64,000 nt of DNA, from assembly GCA_943914475.1 (NCBI GenBank), contig CALUCE010000002.1, forward strand, positions 62,001 to 126,000, written 5' to 3'. A program made the position numbers and the translations under genes. How positions within the stretch are numbered: the first letter of the stretch is position 1; each line of letters opens with the position of its first letter. This document shows, piece after piece, positions 49,624-58,361 of the stretch. The stretch comes from an uncultured Anaerococcus sp. GTDB taxonomy: Bacteria; Bacillota; Clostridia; Tissierellales; Peptoniphilaceae. The notes beneath the pieces are model-generated. The model searched no databases. It had not been told where the DNA came from and worked only from the letters and a program-made list of their open reading frames with translations.

Positions 49624-52600
49624 CTAATCTTCTTTAAAAAATTCTACAGCATTTTTGAAAATCTCTTGAACTTCTATATCATAGATATTTTTGTACAAGT
49701 CTTGGTCTATTCTTTCTACATGGCCCATTCTTCCAAGGATCTTTCCATCTTCAGAGGTAATACCTTCTATATTGTAGTCAGATCCATTTGGTGAAACCTT
49801 GTATAAAGAGAAGACTTGGTCGTTTTCTAGAAGTTCTTCAAGTTTTTCCTCATTTACTATAAATCTACCCTCTCCGTGAGAAATTGGCATTTTATATATT
49901 TTATCCAAATCTAAGCCCTTTGTCCATGGAGAATTGTTACTTAAGCAAATTGTATCAACAAAGGTTGATATGTGTCTCCTATTGGTGTTAAAGGTTAGGG
50001 TTGGATCGTCTGTTTGAGGTTCTGTTATTCTACCATAAGGCAAGAGTCCAGTCTTGATTAAGGCTTGGAATCCGTTACATATACCAAGGATTAGTCCATC
50101 ATTTTCTTCAAGTAGGTAGTAGATAGCTTCTTTTACCTCTTTGTTTCTAATGATATTGGCTAGGAATTTTGCTGATCCATCTGGCTCATCTCCTAGGGAA
50201 AATCCACCTGGTATAGCAAAGATTTGTGATTTTCTAATGCTTTGGGCTAGTCTATCTATGGATTCTCTTATATCCTCTGTGTTTTGATTTTTAAATAGGA
50301 CTATGTTTGCTTCTGCTCCGTGTTTTTCAAAGGATTTTTGGGTATCCCATTCGCAGTTGGTTCCTGGAGCAGCAAGTATGGTTACTAGAGGCTTATCTGT
50401 TGGCTTTTTAGACTTAAGTATTCTATCTTTTTTGGTCTTTGGACTAAGTTTTTGGTAGTCTATTTCCTCTTTTGGACCAAATACCTTATCCAAAGTATTT
50501 AGATAGCCTTCTTCCAGTTTTTTCTCATCAAGTTTTATAGAGTTGACTATGATTTGGTCGGTAAAGGATCCTATATTTTCTATAAAGTCCCTGTCTTCCT
50601 TGTATTCAACTACAAAGGATCCATACATTGGATTATAAAGATTGTCATAGCTTAATTCAAAGCCTGTATTGCCAAGGGCTTGTTCATAAATACTTGGGAG
50701 TAGTCCCTTTCTTCCTACAGGAATAACAGAGATTATATTCCCTTCTCTCATATTTTTGATTATAAGCTCATAGTTTTTCCTTAGCTCTTCAAGGTCTAGG
50801 GTCAAGTCTTCTTTGTAAGAAGTTTTAACCAAGCCAAGTTTTCCTAAGCCCTTTAAGTCATTTGATTTTATATTTTCTACATCTTCTGTTGTGATGGCAA
50901 AAGATATTAGGGTTGGTGGAACTGATATATCTTCAAAGGTTCCACTCATTGAATCCTTACCACCTATTGGAGGCATTTTAAAGAAGTTGGTTACTTCAAA
51001 GGCTCCCAAAAGTGACTTGAGTGGTTTGGACCAAGATTTTTCATCTTCCATTTTTTCATAAAATTCTTGGAAGGAAAGTCTGATTTGTTCAAGGTCAGAT
51101 CCCATAGCTACAAGTTTTGATATAGATTCTATCACTGCATAGTAGCCTCCCAAGTATTGAGACTCTTCTGAAAGATATGGGTCAAAGCCATAACTCATTA
51201 CAGAAACAGTCTTTGAATTTTTGCCCATAACTGGAATCTTGGCAACCATGGCTTGGGCTGGGTTTACAAGTTTTTTTCCACCTAATGGATTTATTACTGT
51301 ATTTACTCCAACTGTTGAGTCAAACTTTTCTATGAGGTTTCTTTGACTTGTTATATTTAAATCTTTTACCTTGTCGTAAAGTTTTTCAGGGTCATCATCT
51401 TTTTCTGTCAAAGTCTTTGGAAGGTCTTCACTAAGCATAGAAACTCTGGCATATCTTTCAGCACCATTGGTATTTATAAAGTCGTAGGATAGATCTGCTA
51501 TAATTTGGTCTTCATAGAAAATTCTTAGTCTTTTGCTATCAGTTATGTCTGCAACAACTGTAGCTTCTAAGTTTTCTTCCTCGCAGTATTTCATAAAGAC
51601 TTCTACATCTTTTTCTTCTACAACAGCTGCCATTCTTTCTTGTGATTCTGATATGGCTATTTCAAAAGGTCTTAGACCTTGGTATTTTAAAGGAACTCTT
51701 TCAAGGTATACATCTATACCATCATGAAGTTCTCCTATGGCTACAGATACTCCACCTGCTCCAAAGTCATTACACTTTTTGATTAGAGAAGCTACTTCAT
51801 GTCTTCTGAAGAGTCTTTGATTTTTTCTTTCTTCTGGTGCATTACCCTTTTGAACTTGGGCAGATTCTGTTTTGATGGATTCTATATTGTGGCTTTTTGA
51901 TGAACCAGTAGCTCCACCTATACCATCTCTTCCGGTTTTTCCTCCAAGAAGAATTACCTTATCTCCAGCTTGAGGTTCTAGCCTTTTAACATTTTCAACT
52001 GGTGCTGCCGCAACAACTGCACCACATTCCATTCTTTTTGCTACATAGCCTGGGTGGAAAACTTCCTCTACTATACCAGCTGGAAGTCCAATTTGGTTAC
52101 CATAGGATGCATAACCATTAGCAGCTTCTCTGGTAATTTTAACTTGTGGCAATTTACCTTCCCTAGTATCAAGGGCATTTTCTAAAATATTTCCTGCCCC
52201 TGTCACCCTCATAGCTTGGTAAACATAGGCTCTTCCTGAAAGTGGGTCTCTGATTGCTCCACCAAGACAAGTTGAAGCTCCACCAAAAGGTTCTATTTCT
52301 GTTGGGTGGTTGTGAGTTTCGTTTTTAAACATTAGAAGATAGTCTTCAAGTTTTTCTTCTCCATCTTCTTCTGTCCTTACCTTGACATAGATAGAACAAG
52401 CATTTATCTCTGAAGAAACTTCTATATCATCAAAGATATTTTTCTTTCTCATATATTTGGCAAGGATAGTTCCAAAGCTCATTAGAGAAATTGGCTTTTG
52501 GATATCAAGCTCATCTCTCATGGCCAAGTACTTATCAAAAGAATCCTTGATAGCTTGGTCTATAAGGGTTTCTGGATTCATCTTTATATCCAAGGCAGTA

Positions 52601-54510
52601 TTAAAAGTAGTGTGCCTACAGTGATCTGACCAATAGGTATCTAGGATCTTTATTTCTGTTTCATTTGGATCACGTTCTAGTGATTTGAAATAATCCCTAA
52701 CCATCTCCAAGTCATCATAGGACATGGCAAGTCCATGATCTTCTATAAAGCCTTCAAGCTCTTCTTTGCCATAACTTGTAAAGCCTTCATAAACTATATT
52801 GGTTAAGTCTTTTATTCTTTCTGTTTTTAAGGTTGATGGTATGCCCAAAAGATTAACTTTTTGTGAGTCTACAGGGTTTACTAAGAATTTTTCAATTCTT
52901 TTTAAGTCTTCCTTGCTAGCTCCTTCTATTTCATAAATAGTAGAAGTTTTTAGGTCAAATTCCTCATCTATTAGAAGACTTGCTGTATCTAAAACTCCTT
53001 GTTTTCTTTGGTCAAATTGGCCTGGTAGGTATTCTACTCCCAAGGCATAGTCCATGCTTGCTTGAAGCTTAAGAGCGTCTTCTCCAAAGTAGACATCATC
53101 TACAGGCTTTTCTGATAGGACTGTAGGGATGATTTTTTCTACATTTTCCTTACTTGTTTCAAGGTCATATCTCTTATAGATTCTAAGCTTTTCAAGTTCT
53201 ATACCAAGTTGATCTTCTATTTGTTTTTTAATCTCCTTGGACTCAAAGTCATAGGCATCCTTTTTTCTTACATAGACTCTTTGAACTTTTGGTCCTATGT
53301 CTTTTCTGTAGTATTTGCCTTCAAAATTTATCTTTTCTGCATCTTGGTAAACTTGGTCTATAACACTATCAAAGTCATCTCCACTATAAACAACGTTTAG
53401 TACCCTACCACCATTTGTTAGAATTTTACCATCTTCTTCTATGGTGCCTGCATGATAAATTTTTGATTCTGTAGGTTCAAAAGTAATTTCTTTGCCTTTT
53501 TCATAGCTTGCTGGATAGCCTTCAGATGCTAAAACTAGGCAAAGAGCTTTTTTATCATTTACTTTTAGGTCAACTTCATCAAGTTTTCCTTCACTTGTTC
53601 TAGCCAAAACATCAAGTAAGTCATTATCAATAAGCTCAAGAACTACTTGGGCTTCTGGATCTCCAAATCTTACGTTAAATTCTAGGACATAGATACCAGA
53701 GTCATTTATCATAAATCCAATAAATAAAACTCCTCTGTAGTCTATATTTTTTTCTTGGAAACCATAGAGAATCTTTCCTAAAATTTCTTCCTTAATCCTT
53801 TCTGTAAAGGCATCTGCTTCTATATTTGGTGCAAAACATCCCATACCGCCTGTATTTGGACCCATTTCTTTTTCAAAGATTTTCTTGTGGTCCTTGGCTG
53901 ATGGAAGTGTAATCATGGACTTAGAATCGGTAAGAACCAACATAGATGTTTCAAAACCATCCAGGAATTCTTCTATAACTACCTTAGAATCTTCATCTAT
54001 GGCAAAGTTTATCTTCTCTTCAAGCTCTTGTTCATCTTCTATTATATATACACCCTTACCAGCAGCTAGAACATCTCTTTTTACAACAACTCTTCCATCT
54101 TTTCCCAAAAGTTTCTTGGCAAAGTCTATGCCTTCTTTTTTATCTGAAGTTTCTAGGAAGGCTGCTGTTGGGATTTCATATTTTTCTAAAAACTTTTTTG
54201 TATAGGCCTTTGATGCTTCAAATTTTGCCGCTTCTTTTCTTGGCCCAAAAATTTTTAGTCCGCCATCTTCAAAGACATCAACTATACCCTCGCATAGGGG
54301 AACTTCTGGTCCCACTATGGTATAGTCGATTTCTTCTTTTTTGGCAAACTCAAAAAGACTGTCTATATCTTCAGCAGAAATTCCTGTGTTTTCTCCCAAG
54401 TCCTTGGTTCCACCATTTCCTGGAGCAAAATAAAGCTTTCTATCTGTATTTTTTATCTTTGTAGCTATGGCAAATTCCCTACCACCCGATCCAACAATTA
54501 AAATCTTCAT
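49624..54510 (-). CDS. Fused PurD-PurL: GAR synthetase and FGAM synthase in one chain
   Basis: A single 1628-codon frame without a stop. Residues 1-408 are a complete phosphoribosylamine-glycine ligase (MKILIVGSGGREFA start, ATP-grasp core, EMGPNTGGMGCFAP, LEFNVRFGDPEAQ, end FEGKYYRKDIGPK). Residues 409-1628 are a complete large-type FGAM synthase: PurS-like region (VQRVYVRKKDAYD...), two synthetase halves (DTYWSDHCRHTTF; FGAGGVSVAIGEL; PPIGGKDSMSG) and a glutaminase domain with nucleophile in GICNGFQ and SHGEGRF near the end. There is no linker. In the PurD part the usual K-A-D-G of the ATP-grasp lid reads K-R-D-V. Boundary at about nt 53287. Confidence 0.93.
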   Translation of the reverse strand: MKILIVGSGGREFAIATKIKNTDRKLYFAPGNGGTKDLGENTGISAEDIDSLFEFAKKEEIDYTIVGPEVPLCEGIVDVFEDGGLKIFGPRKEAAKFEASKAYTKKFLEKYEIPTAAFLETSDKKEGIDFAKKLLGKDGRVVVKRDVLAAGKGVYIIEDEQELEEKINFAIDEDSKVVIEEFLDGFETSMLVLTDSKSMITLPSAKDHKKIFEKEMGPNTGGMGCFAPNIEADAFTERIKEEILGKILYGFQEKNIDYRGVLFIGFMINDSGIYVLEFNVRFGDPEAQVVLELIDNDLLDVLARTSEGKLDEVDLKVNDKKALCLVLASEGYPASYEKGKEITFEPTESKIYHAGTIEEDGKILTNGGRVLNVVYSGDDFDSVIDQVYQDAEKINFEGKYYRKDIGPKVQRVYVRKKDAYDFESKEIKKQIEDQLGIELEKLRIYKRYDLETSKENVEKIIPTVLSEKPVDDVYFGEDALKLQASMDYALGVEYLPGQFDQRKQGVLDTASLLIDEEFDLKTSTIYEIEGASKEDLKRIEKFLVNPVDSQKVNLLGIPSTLKTERIKDLTNIVYEGFTSYGKEELEGFIEDHGLAMSYDDLEMVRDYFKSLERDPNETEIKILDTYWSDHCRHTTFNTALDIKMNPETLIDQAIKDSFDKYLAMRDELDIQKPISLMSFGTILAKYMRKKNIFDDIEVSSEINACSIYVKVRTEEDGEEKLEDYLLMFKNETHNHPTEIEPFGGASTCLGGAIRDPLSGRAYVYQAMRVTGAGNILENALDTREGKLPQVKITREAANGYASYGNQIGLPAGIVEEVFHPGYVAKRMECGAVVAAAPVENVKRLEPQAGDKVILLGGKTGRDGIGGATGSSKSHNIESIKTESAQVQKGNAPEERKNQRLFRRHEVASLIKKCNDFGAGGVSVAIGELHDGIDVYLERVPLKYQGLRPFEIAISESQERMAAVVEEKDVEVFMKYCEEENLEATVVADITDSKRLRIFYEDQIIADLSYDFINTNGAERYARVSMLSEDLPKTLTEKDDDPEKLYDKVKDLNITSQRNLIEKFDSTVGVNTVINPLGGKKLVNPAQAMVAKIPVMGKNSKTVSVMSYGFDPYLSEESQYLGGYYAVIESISKLVAMGSDLEQIRLSFQEFYEKMEDEKSWSKPLKSLLGAFEVTNFFKMPPIGGKDSMSGTFEDISVPPTLISFAITTEDVENIKSNDLKGLGKLGLVKTSYKEDLTLDLEELRKNYELIIKNMREGNIISVIPVGRKGLLPSIYEQALGNTGFELSYDNLYNPMYGSFVVEYKEDRDFIENIGSFTDQIIVNSIKLDEKKLEEGYLNTLDKVFGPKEEIDYQKLSPKTKKDRILKSKKPTDKPLVTILAAPGTNCEWDTQKSFEKHGAEANIVLFKNQNTEDIRESIDRLAQSIRKSQIFAIPGGFSLGDEPDGSAKFLANIIRNKEVKEAIYYLLEENDGLILGICNGFQALIKTGLLPYGRITEPQTDDPTLTFNTNRRHISTFVDTICLSNNSPWTKGLDLDKIYKMPISHGEGRFIVNEEKLEELLENDQVFSLYKVSPNGSDYNIEGITSEDGKILGRMGHVERIDQDLYKNIYDIEVQEIFKNAVEFFKED

Positions 54511-54534
54511 TGTCTCTCCTTTATCTATAGAAAA

Positions 54535-56040
54535 TTAATGTTTGAAGTGTCTGTTTTTGGTAAATACCATGGAAATTTCGTTTTCGTTACACTTATCAAT
54601 TGAATCCTTATCTCTGATTGATCCACCTGGTTGAATGATTGATTTTACACCTATAGAGTTTGCAAACTCAACACAATCATCAAATGGGAAGAAGGCATCT
54701 GAGGACATAACTGATCCTGTGAAGTCCTTGTCTGGGTGGTTGTTTTTAATAGATTCTAGGGCCCATATTCTTGATGTTTGTCCACAGCCAACTCCTAGAG
54801 TTTGAAGGTCTTTGGCTATAACTATGGCATTTGACTTGGTATGTTTTACTACTGTCATAGCAAACTTTAAGTCTCTACTTTCTGCATCTGTTGGGCTAGT
54901 TTCTGTAACCACATTAAATTCATCTACTGCTTCATCCTTATCTTGGATCAAGACTTTTCCGTTTAGGTATTTGATATCATCTTTAACAGGCTTGTTATCA
55001 AAGTTTATCTTAACAAGTCTTATGTTTTTCTTTTTAGTTAAAACTTCTAGGGCTTCTTCTGTAAAGTCTCTTGCTGAAACTATTTCTAGGAAAATTTCAC
55101 TCATTTCTTCAGCAGTTTTCTTATCTACTACCCCATTTATAGAAACTATTCCACCAAATATTGAAAGTGGATCTGCAAGATATGCCTTGTGGTAGGCATC
55201 AGATACATTCTCTCCTATGGCAACACCACATGGTGATTGGTGTTTTAGGGCAACACATGAATTCTCTCCTAGTTCGTGAGCTAATTCCACTGCAACGTTT
55301 AGGTCGTTATAGTTGTTAAAGCTCATTTCCTTACCATGAAGGATTTCGCAATCTTTTAACAAGCCTTCTACATAGTTATCCTTTAGTAGGATGGCATCTT
55401 GTTGAGGGTTTTCTCCATATCTTAGGTCTGATTCTTTTTCAAAACCATAAGTCTTGTATTTTGATTCTTCCCCTACAAAGTCTTGGAAGTATCTAGCTAT
55501 GATTGAATCGTAGTAGGCTGTAAGTGAGTAAGCCTTCATAGCAAGCTTTCTTCTATAAGCTAGGTCTATCTTGTCATTTTCAAGTCTATCAATTAAGTCT
55601 TCATAGTCTGCTGGGTCTGTTACTACAAGAACATCCTTGTGGTTTTTGGCTGCAGATCTAATCATTGAAGGTCCACCTATGTCTATATTTTCTGTAATTA
55701 CATCATGGTCGCCAGATTTTAGGGCATTTTGGAAGTCATATAGGTTTACCACAACTATATCTATTGGTTTTATATCATGGTCTTCTACAGTTTTAACATG
55801 GTCATCATTATCTCTTTTGTAAAGTATTCCACCATGCACATAAGGTGAAAGAGTCTTTACCCTACCATCCAATATTTCAGGGAAGTTGGTAATTTCTTCA
55901 ATTTCTCTAACCTCTACTCCAGCTTCTTTTATAGCCTTGTAGGTTCCACCTGTAGAAATTATTTCGCATCCCAATCTTTCTAGCTCTTTTGCTAAGTAGT
56001 CCACATTTGTTTTGTCTGTCAAAGATATTAACGCTCTCAT
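54535..56040 (-). CDS. purH: Bifunctional AICAR transformylase/IMP cyclohydrolase
   Basis: A 501-residue enzyme for the last two steps to IMP. The N-terminal cyclohydrolase domain starts ALISLTDKTNVDYLAKEL and includes STGGTYKAIKEAGV and the GGPSMIRSAAKNHKDV motif. The C-terminal transformylase domain holds the KHQSPCGVAIG block with catalytic Lys-His, SSDAFFPFDDCVEFA and QPGGSIRDKDSI. Overlaps purN by 4 bp. Confidence 0.97.
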   Translation of the reverse strand: MRALISLTDKTNVDYLAKELERLGCEIISTGGTYKAIKEAGVEVREIEEITNFPEILDGRVKTLSPYVHGGILYKRDNDDHVKTVEDHDIKPIDIVVVNLYDFQNALKSGDHDVITENIDIGGPSMIRSAAKNHKDVLVVTDPADYEDLIDRLENDKIDLAYRRKLAMKAYSLTAYYDSIIARYFQDFVGEESKYKTYGFEKESDLRYGENPQQDAILLKDNYVEGLLKDCEILHGKEMSFNNYNDLNVAVELAHELGENSCVALKHQSPCGVAIGENVSDAYHKAYLADPLSIFGGIVSINGVVDKKTAEEMSEIFLEIVSARDFTEEALEVLTKKKNIRLVKINFDNKPVKDDIKYLNGKVLIQDKDEAVDEFNVVTETSPTDAESRDLKFAMTVVKHTKSNAIVIAKDLQTLGVGCGQTSRIWALESIKNNHPDKDFTGSVMSSDAFFPFDDCVEFANSIGVKSIIQPGGSIRDKDSIDKCNENEISMVFTKNRHFKH

Positions 56041-56582
56041 CTTTCCTCCTCCAATAATTTTATTGCATTTTTTAAGATCACATGTTCTTCTGCTAAAACT
56101 TTTTTTGCTATCTCTTGTGGATTTTTACAATCCTTGATATCAACTTGCCTTTGGATAATGGTTGCTCCATCATCAAGCTTTTCATTTACCCAGTGCACTG
56201 TAACACCTGATACTTCTTCTCCTGCTTCAAAGACTTTTTCATGGACATGGATTCCATAACATCCCTTGCCACCATATTTGGGCAAAAGTGAAGGGTGAAT
56301 ATTTATTATCCTATACTCTTCAATTAAAGTCTTTCCTACCTTTGGCAAGTATCCTGCCAAGACTATTAGGTCTATTTGTTTTTCCTTTAACTTTAGAAGA
56401 ATTTCTTCTTCATTTTTGGATACAAAGGTTTCAATGCCTGCTTTTTTGGCATGGTCCAAGCCGCCTGCTTCTTTGTTTGAAACTACCAGTTTAATCTTGC
56501 TTGAAAAATAAGCTTCTTTTTCGGCCTCTATTAGGGCTTTGAGGTTGGATCCTCCACCTGAAATAAATACTGCTAAATTCAT
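56037..56582 (-). CDS. purN: Phosphoribosylglycinamide formyltransferase
   Basis: A 181-residue folate-dependent GART. AVFISGGGSNLKALI opens the nucleotide-binding loop; NIHPSLLPKYGGKGCYGIHVHEKV carries the catalytic Asn-His; SGVTVHWVNEKLDDGATI holds the conserved aspartate. Slightly shorter than average but complete. Lies 7 bp downstream of purF. Confidence 0.96.
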   Translation of the reverse strand: MNLAVFISGGGSNLKALIEAEKEAYFSSKIKLVVSNKEAGGLDHAKKAGIETFVSKNEEEILLKLKEKQIDLIVLAGYLPKVGKTLIEEYRIINIHPSLLPKYGGKGCYGIHVHEKVFEAGEEVSGVTVHWVNEKLDDGATIIQRQVDIKDCKNPQEIAKKVLAEEHVILKNAIKLLEEER

Positions 56583-56589
56583 GACTCTC

Positions 56590-57939
56590 CTAAATAATAA
56601 TCGAATCTATTGGATATTCTCCAGTGAAACAAGCCTTACAATAAGTATCTTCTTTTAGGCCTGTAGCCTTTAAGAATCCTTCCATAGATATAAAAGCCAA
56701 AGAATCCGCTCCTATCCTTTCCCTTATTTCTTCTACATTGAGATTTGCTGCTATTAAATCTCTTTTTGACGGTGTGTCTATACCATAATAGCAAGGGTTG
56801 GCAACTGGAGGTGAAGTAATCCTCATATGGATTTCCTTGGCTCCTGCCTTTCTCATCCTTTTAATTAATTTTTCTGAAGTAGTTCCCCTTACTATGGAAT
56901 CGTCCAAAAGAACTATTCTTTTTCCTTCAAGGACTGTTTTTAGGGGATTAAGTTTTAATTTTACTGCAAGTTCCCTTTCTTCTTGGCTAGGTTTTATAAA
57001 GGTTCTTCCCATGTACCTATTTTTTACCAAACCTTCTGCAAAAGGAAGGCCTGAAGCTTGGGAATAGCCAATGGCTGATGGTGTGCCTGAGTCTGGTACT
57101 GCACAAACAAGGTCTACATCACAAGGAGCTTCCTTATAAAGTATTTCCCCCGTTCTTCTTCTGAAGTTATAGGCATTGACCCCATCAATATCTGCATCAG
57201 ATCTTGCTGTATAAACATATTCAAATATACAGTGGCTAGGATGTGGAAGTTTTTCCTTATACATATGGGAGTGGATTCCTTCCTCATCTATAACAATAAT
57301 CTCACCCGGCTTTAAGTCTCTAATTTTTGCATCTCCAAGGATTTCTATGGCAGCATTTTCGCTTGCAACTACGATTTCTTCGTCAGTTTCTCCTACCATG
57401 ATTGGTCTAATACCCCTGGTGCCCCTAAAGGCTATAAGCTTATCTTTCATAAGAAAGACTACAGAGTAGCCACCTTCTATCATATCCATGGTTTTTTTGA
57501 TAGCTTCTACTATATCACCCTCATAATATCTAGCTATAAGGTATAAGATTACTTCACTATCCAGAGAAGTGTGAAACATCATACCTTCTTGTTCTAGCCT
57601 AGTCCTTAGGATTTGATGGTTAATCAAATTTCCATCATGAGCAAGGGAGAAGTTGTGACACTTGGCAAAAGACATAAGAGGTTGGACGTTATAGTCTTTG
57701 TTTTCTTCTTGTTTAAGATATCCCACAAAACCTATACCAAGCTTGCCGTTTAGCTCTTCTAGATTTCTATCATCAAAAACATCACTTACTAGTCCCCTAG
57801 ATTTTCTTCTGTTTAAATTTTCCCCATCAGATATAACAATGCCTGCAGAATCTTGGCCCCTGTGTTGGAGGCAGGATAAGCCATAAAACATCTTCTTGTT
57901 AATCTCTGATTTGGAATATATCCCTAAAATCCCACTCAT
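56590..57939 (-). CDS. purF: Amidophosphoribosyltransferase PurF lacking its N-terminal cysteine as encoded
   Basis: A 449-residue first-step enzyme of purine synthesis. The glutaminase domain (LQHRGQDSAGI, LAHDGNLIN, SLDSEVILYLIA, FRGTRGIRP) and the phosphoribosyltransferase domain (VCAVPDSGTPSAIGYSQASG, VLLDDSIVRGTTSEKLI) are intact. As encoded it starts MSGILGIYS, where the family has a nucleophilic Cys before G-I/V-x-G-I. The ATG here overlaps the stop of a 15-codon frame with the strong ribosome site. Removing two bases near 57936 would join the frames to give a normal propeptide followed by CGILGI. Phosphate-ribose transfer with ammonia may still work. Confidence 0.9.
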   Translation of the reverse strand: MSGILGIYSKSEINKKMFYGLSCLQHRGQDSAGIVISDGENLNRRKSRGLVSDVFDDRNLEELNGKLGIGFVGYLKQEENKDYNVQPLMSFAKCHNFSLAHDGNLINHQILRTRLEQEGMMFHTSLDSEVILYLIARYYEGDIVEAIKKTMDMIEGGYSVVFLMKDKLIAFRGTRGIRPIMVGETDEEIVVASENAAIEILGDAKIRDLKPGEIIVIDEEGIHSHMYKEKLPHPSHCIFEYVYTARSDADIDGVNAYNFRRRTGEILYKEAPCDVDLVCAVPDSGTPSAIGYSQASGLPFAEGLVKNRYMGRTFIKPSQEERELAVKLKLNPLKTVLEGKRIVLLDDSIVRGTTSEKLIKRMRKAGAKEIHMRITSPPVANPCYYGIDTPSKRDLIAANLNVEEIRERIGADSLAFISMEGFLKATGLKEDTYCKACFTGEYPIDSIII

Positions 57940-57983
57940 TGATTCTTAGCCTCGATTCCATCAAATCTAAATGATTCTTCCAT
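57936..57983 (-). other. 15-codon frame, probable severed propeptide of PurF
   Basis: ATG 57983-57981 preceded by AAAGGAGA at good distance encodes MEESFRFDGIEAKNQ and stops at TGA overlapping the purF ATG. Bacterial PurF proteins often have an 11-15-residue propeptide just before Cys1. The coding strand reads CAATGAGTGGG; without the two extra bases it would read CAATGTGGG, giving Q-C-G-I-L-G-I in frame. A translational-coupling leader peptide is the alternative. Confidence 0.6.
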
Positions 57984-58004
57984 GTTTTCAATCTCCTTTA
58001 AAAC

Positions 58005-58030
58005 ACAAAAGGACCCAAAAAAAGGTCCTT
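58005..58030 (-). terminator. Attenuator hairpin in the purF leader
   Basis: On the minus strand AAGGACC, a T-rich loop, GGTCCTT, then TTGTGTTTT. It sits just before the ribosome site, about 200 nt after the promoter, the position of a riboswitch or attenuator terminator. Confidence 0.7.
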
Positions 58031-58224
58031 AATAATTGATAAAAATATTTGGTTTTTTATAAGATGTAAGGAAAACATATTCCTTTGATGAAGCTGACTT
58101 GTGTCCTCTTGGAATAAGAATATCGTGGTTCACACACCTTCTTTCTAGCATGCAGAAAAATCTTATTATTAAATTGAAAATAAAAAATTTTACTAATGCC
58201 ATACCCAACTCCCCATCTTATTAT
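58031..58224 (-). ncRNA. Candidate structured leader RNA of the purine operon
   Basis: About 190 nt between the predicted start and the attenuator have no gene. Local pairings include AAGGAA-N6-TTCCTT (about 58070-58088) and complementary GGT/ACC and CTTATTCC/AAGAGG segments. It does not show the conserved core of the guanine, PRPP/ykkC, ZTP or THF riboswitches by eye. Candidate only. Confidence 0.4.
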
Positions 58225-58230
58225 GCACTA

Positions 58231-58268
58231 ATGATATCACAATTTGCTGATATGTACAATTTGTACAT
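58231..58268 (-). promoter_or_regulatory. purine operon promoter with overlapping palindrome
   Basis: On the minus strand TTGTAC (58259-58254), 17 bp, TATCAT (58236-58231). The palindrome ATGTACA-N3-TGTACAT (58252-58268) covers the -35, as expected for a repressor site. It does not look like the Bacillus PurBox. Confidence 0.6.
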
Positions 58269-58361
58269 CAATATATTTTAAGCCTATAAATATATAAAAA
58301 ATATCACATTTGTAAAAAATATTACATCTTGAAAGGGCTTATAAGAAAGCTTTAGCAAAAG

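Noticed and set aside
58252..58268. LexA (SOS) box for the Y-family polymerase
   Set aside because: The palindrome is at the 3' end of that gene and overlaps the purF promoter instead; sequence does not fit the Firmicute SOS consensus.
58099..58281. 60-codon plus-strand frame in the purF leader
   Set aside because: No ribosome site and it runs antisense through the promoter and leader; composition not protein-like.
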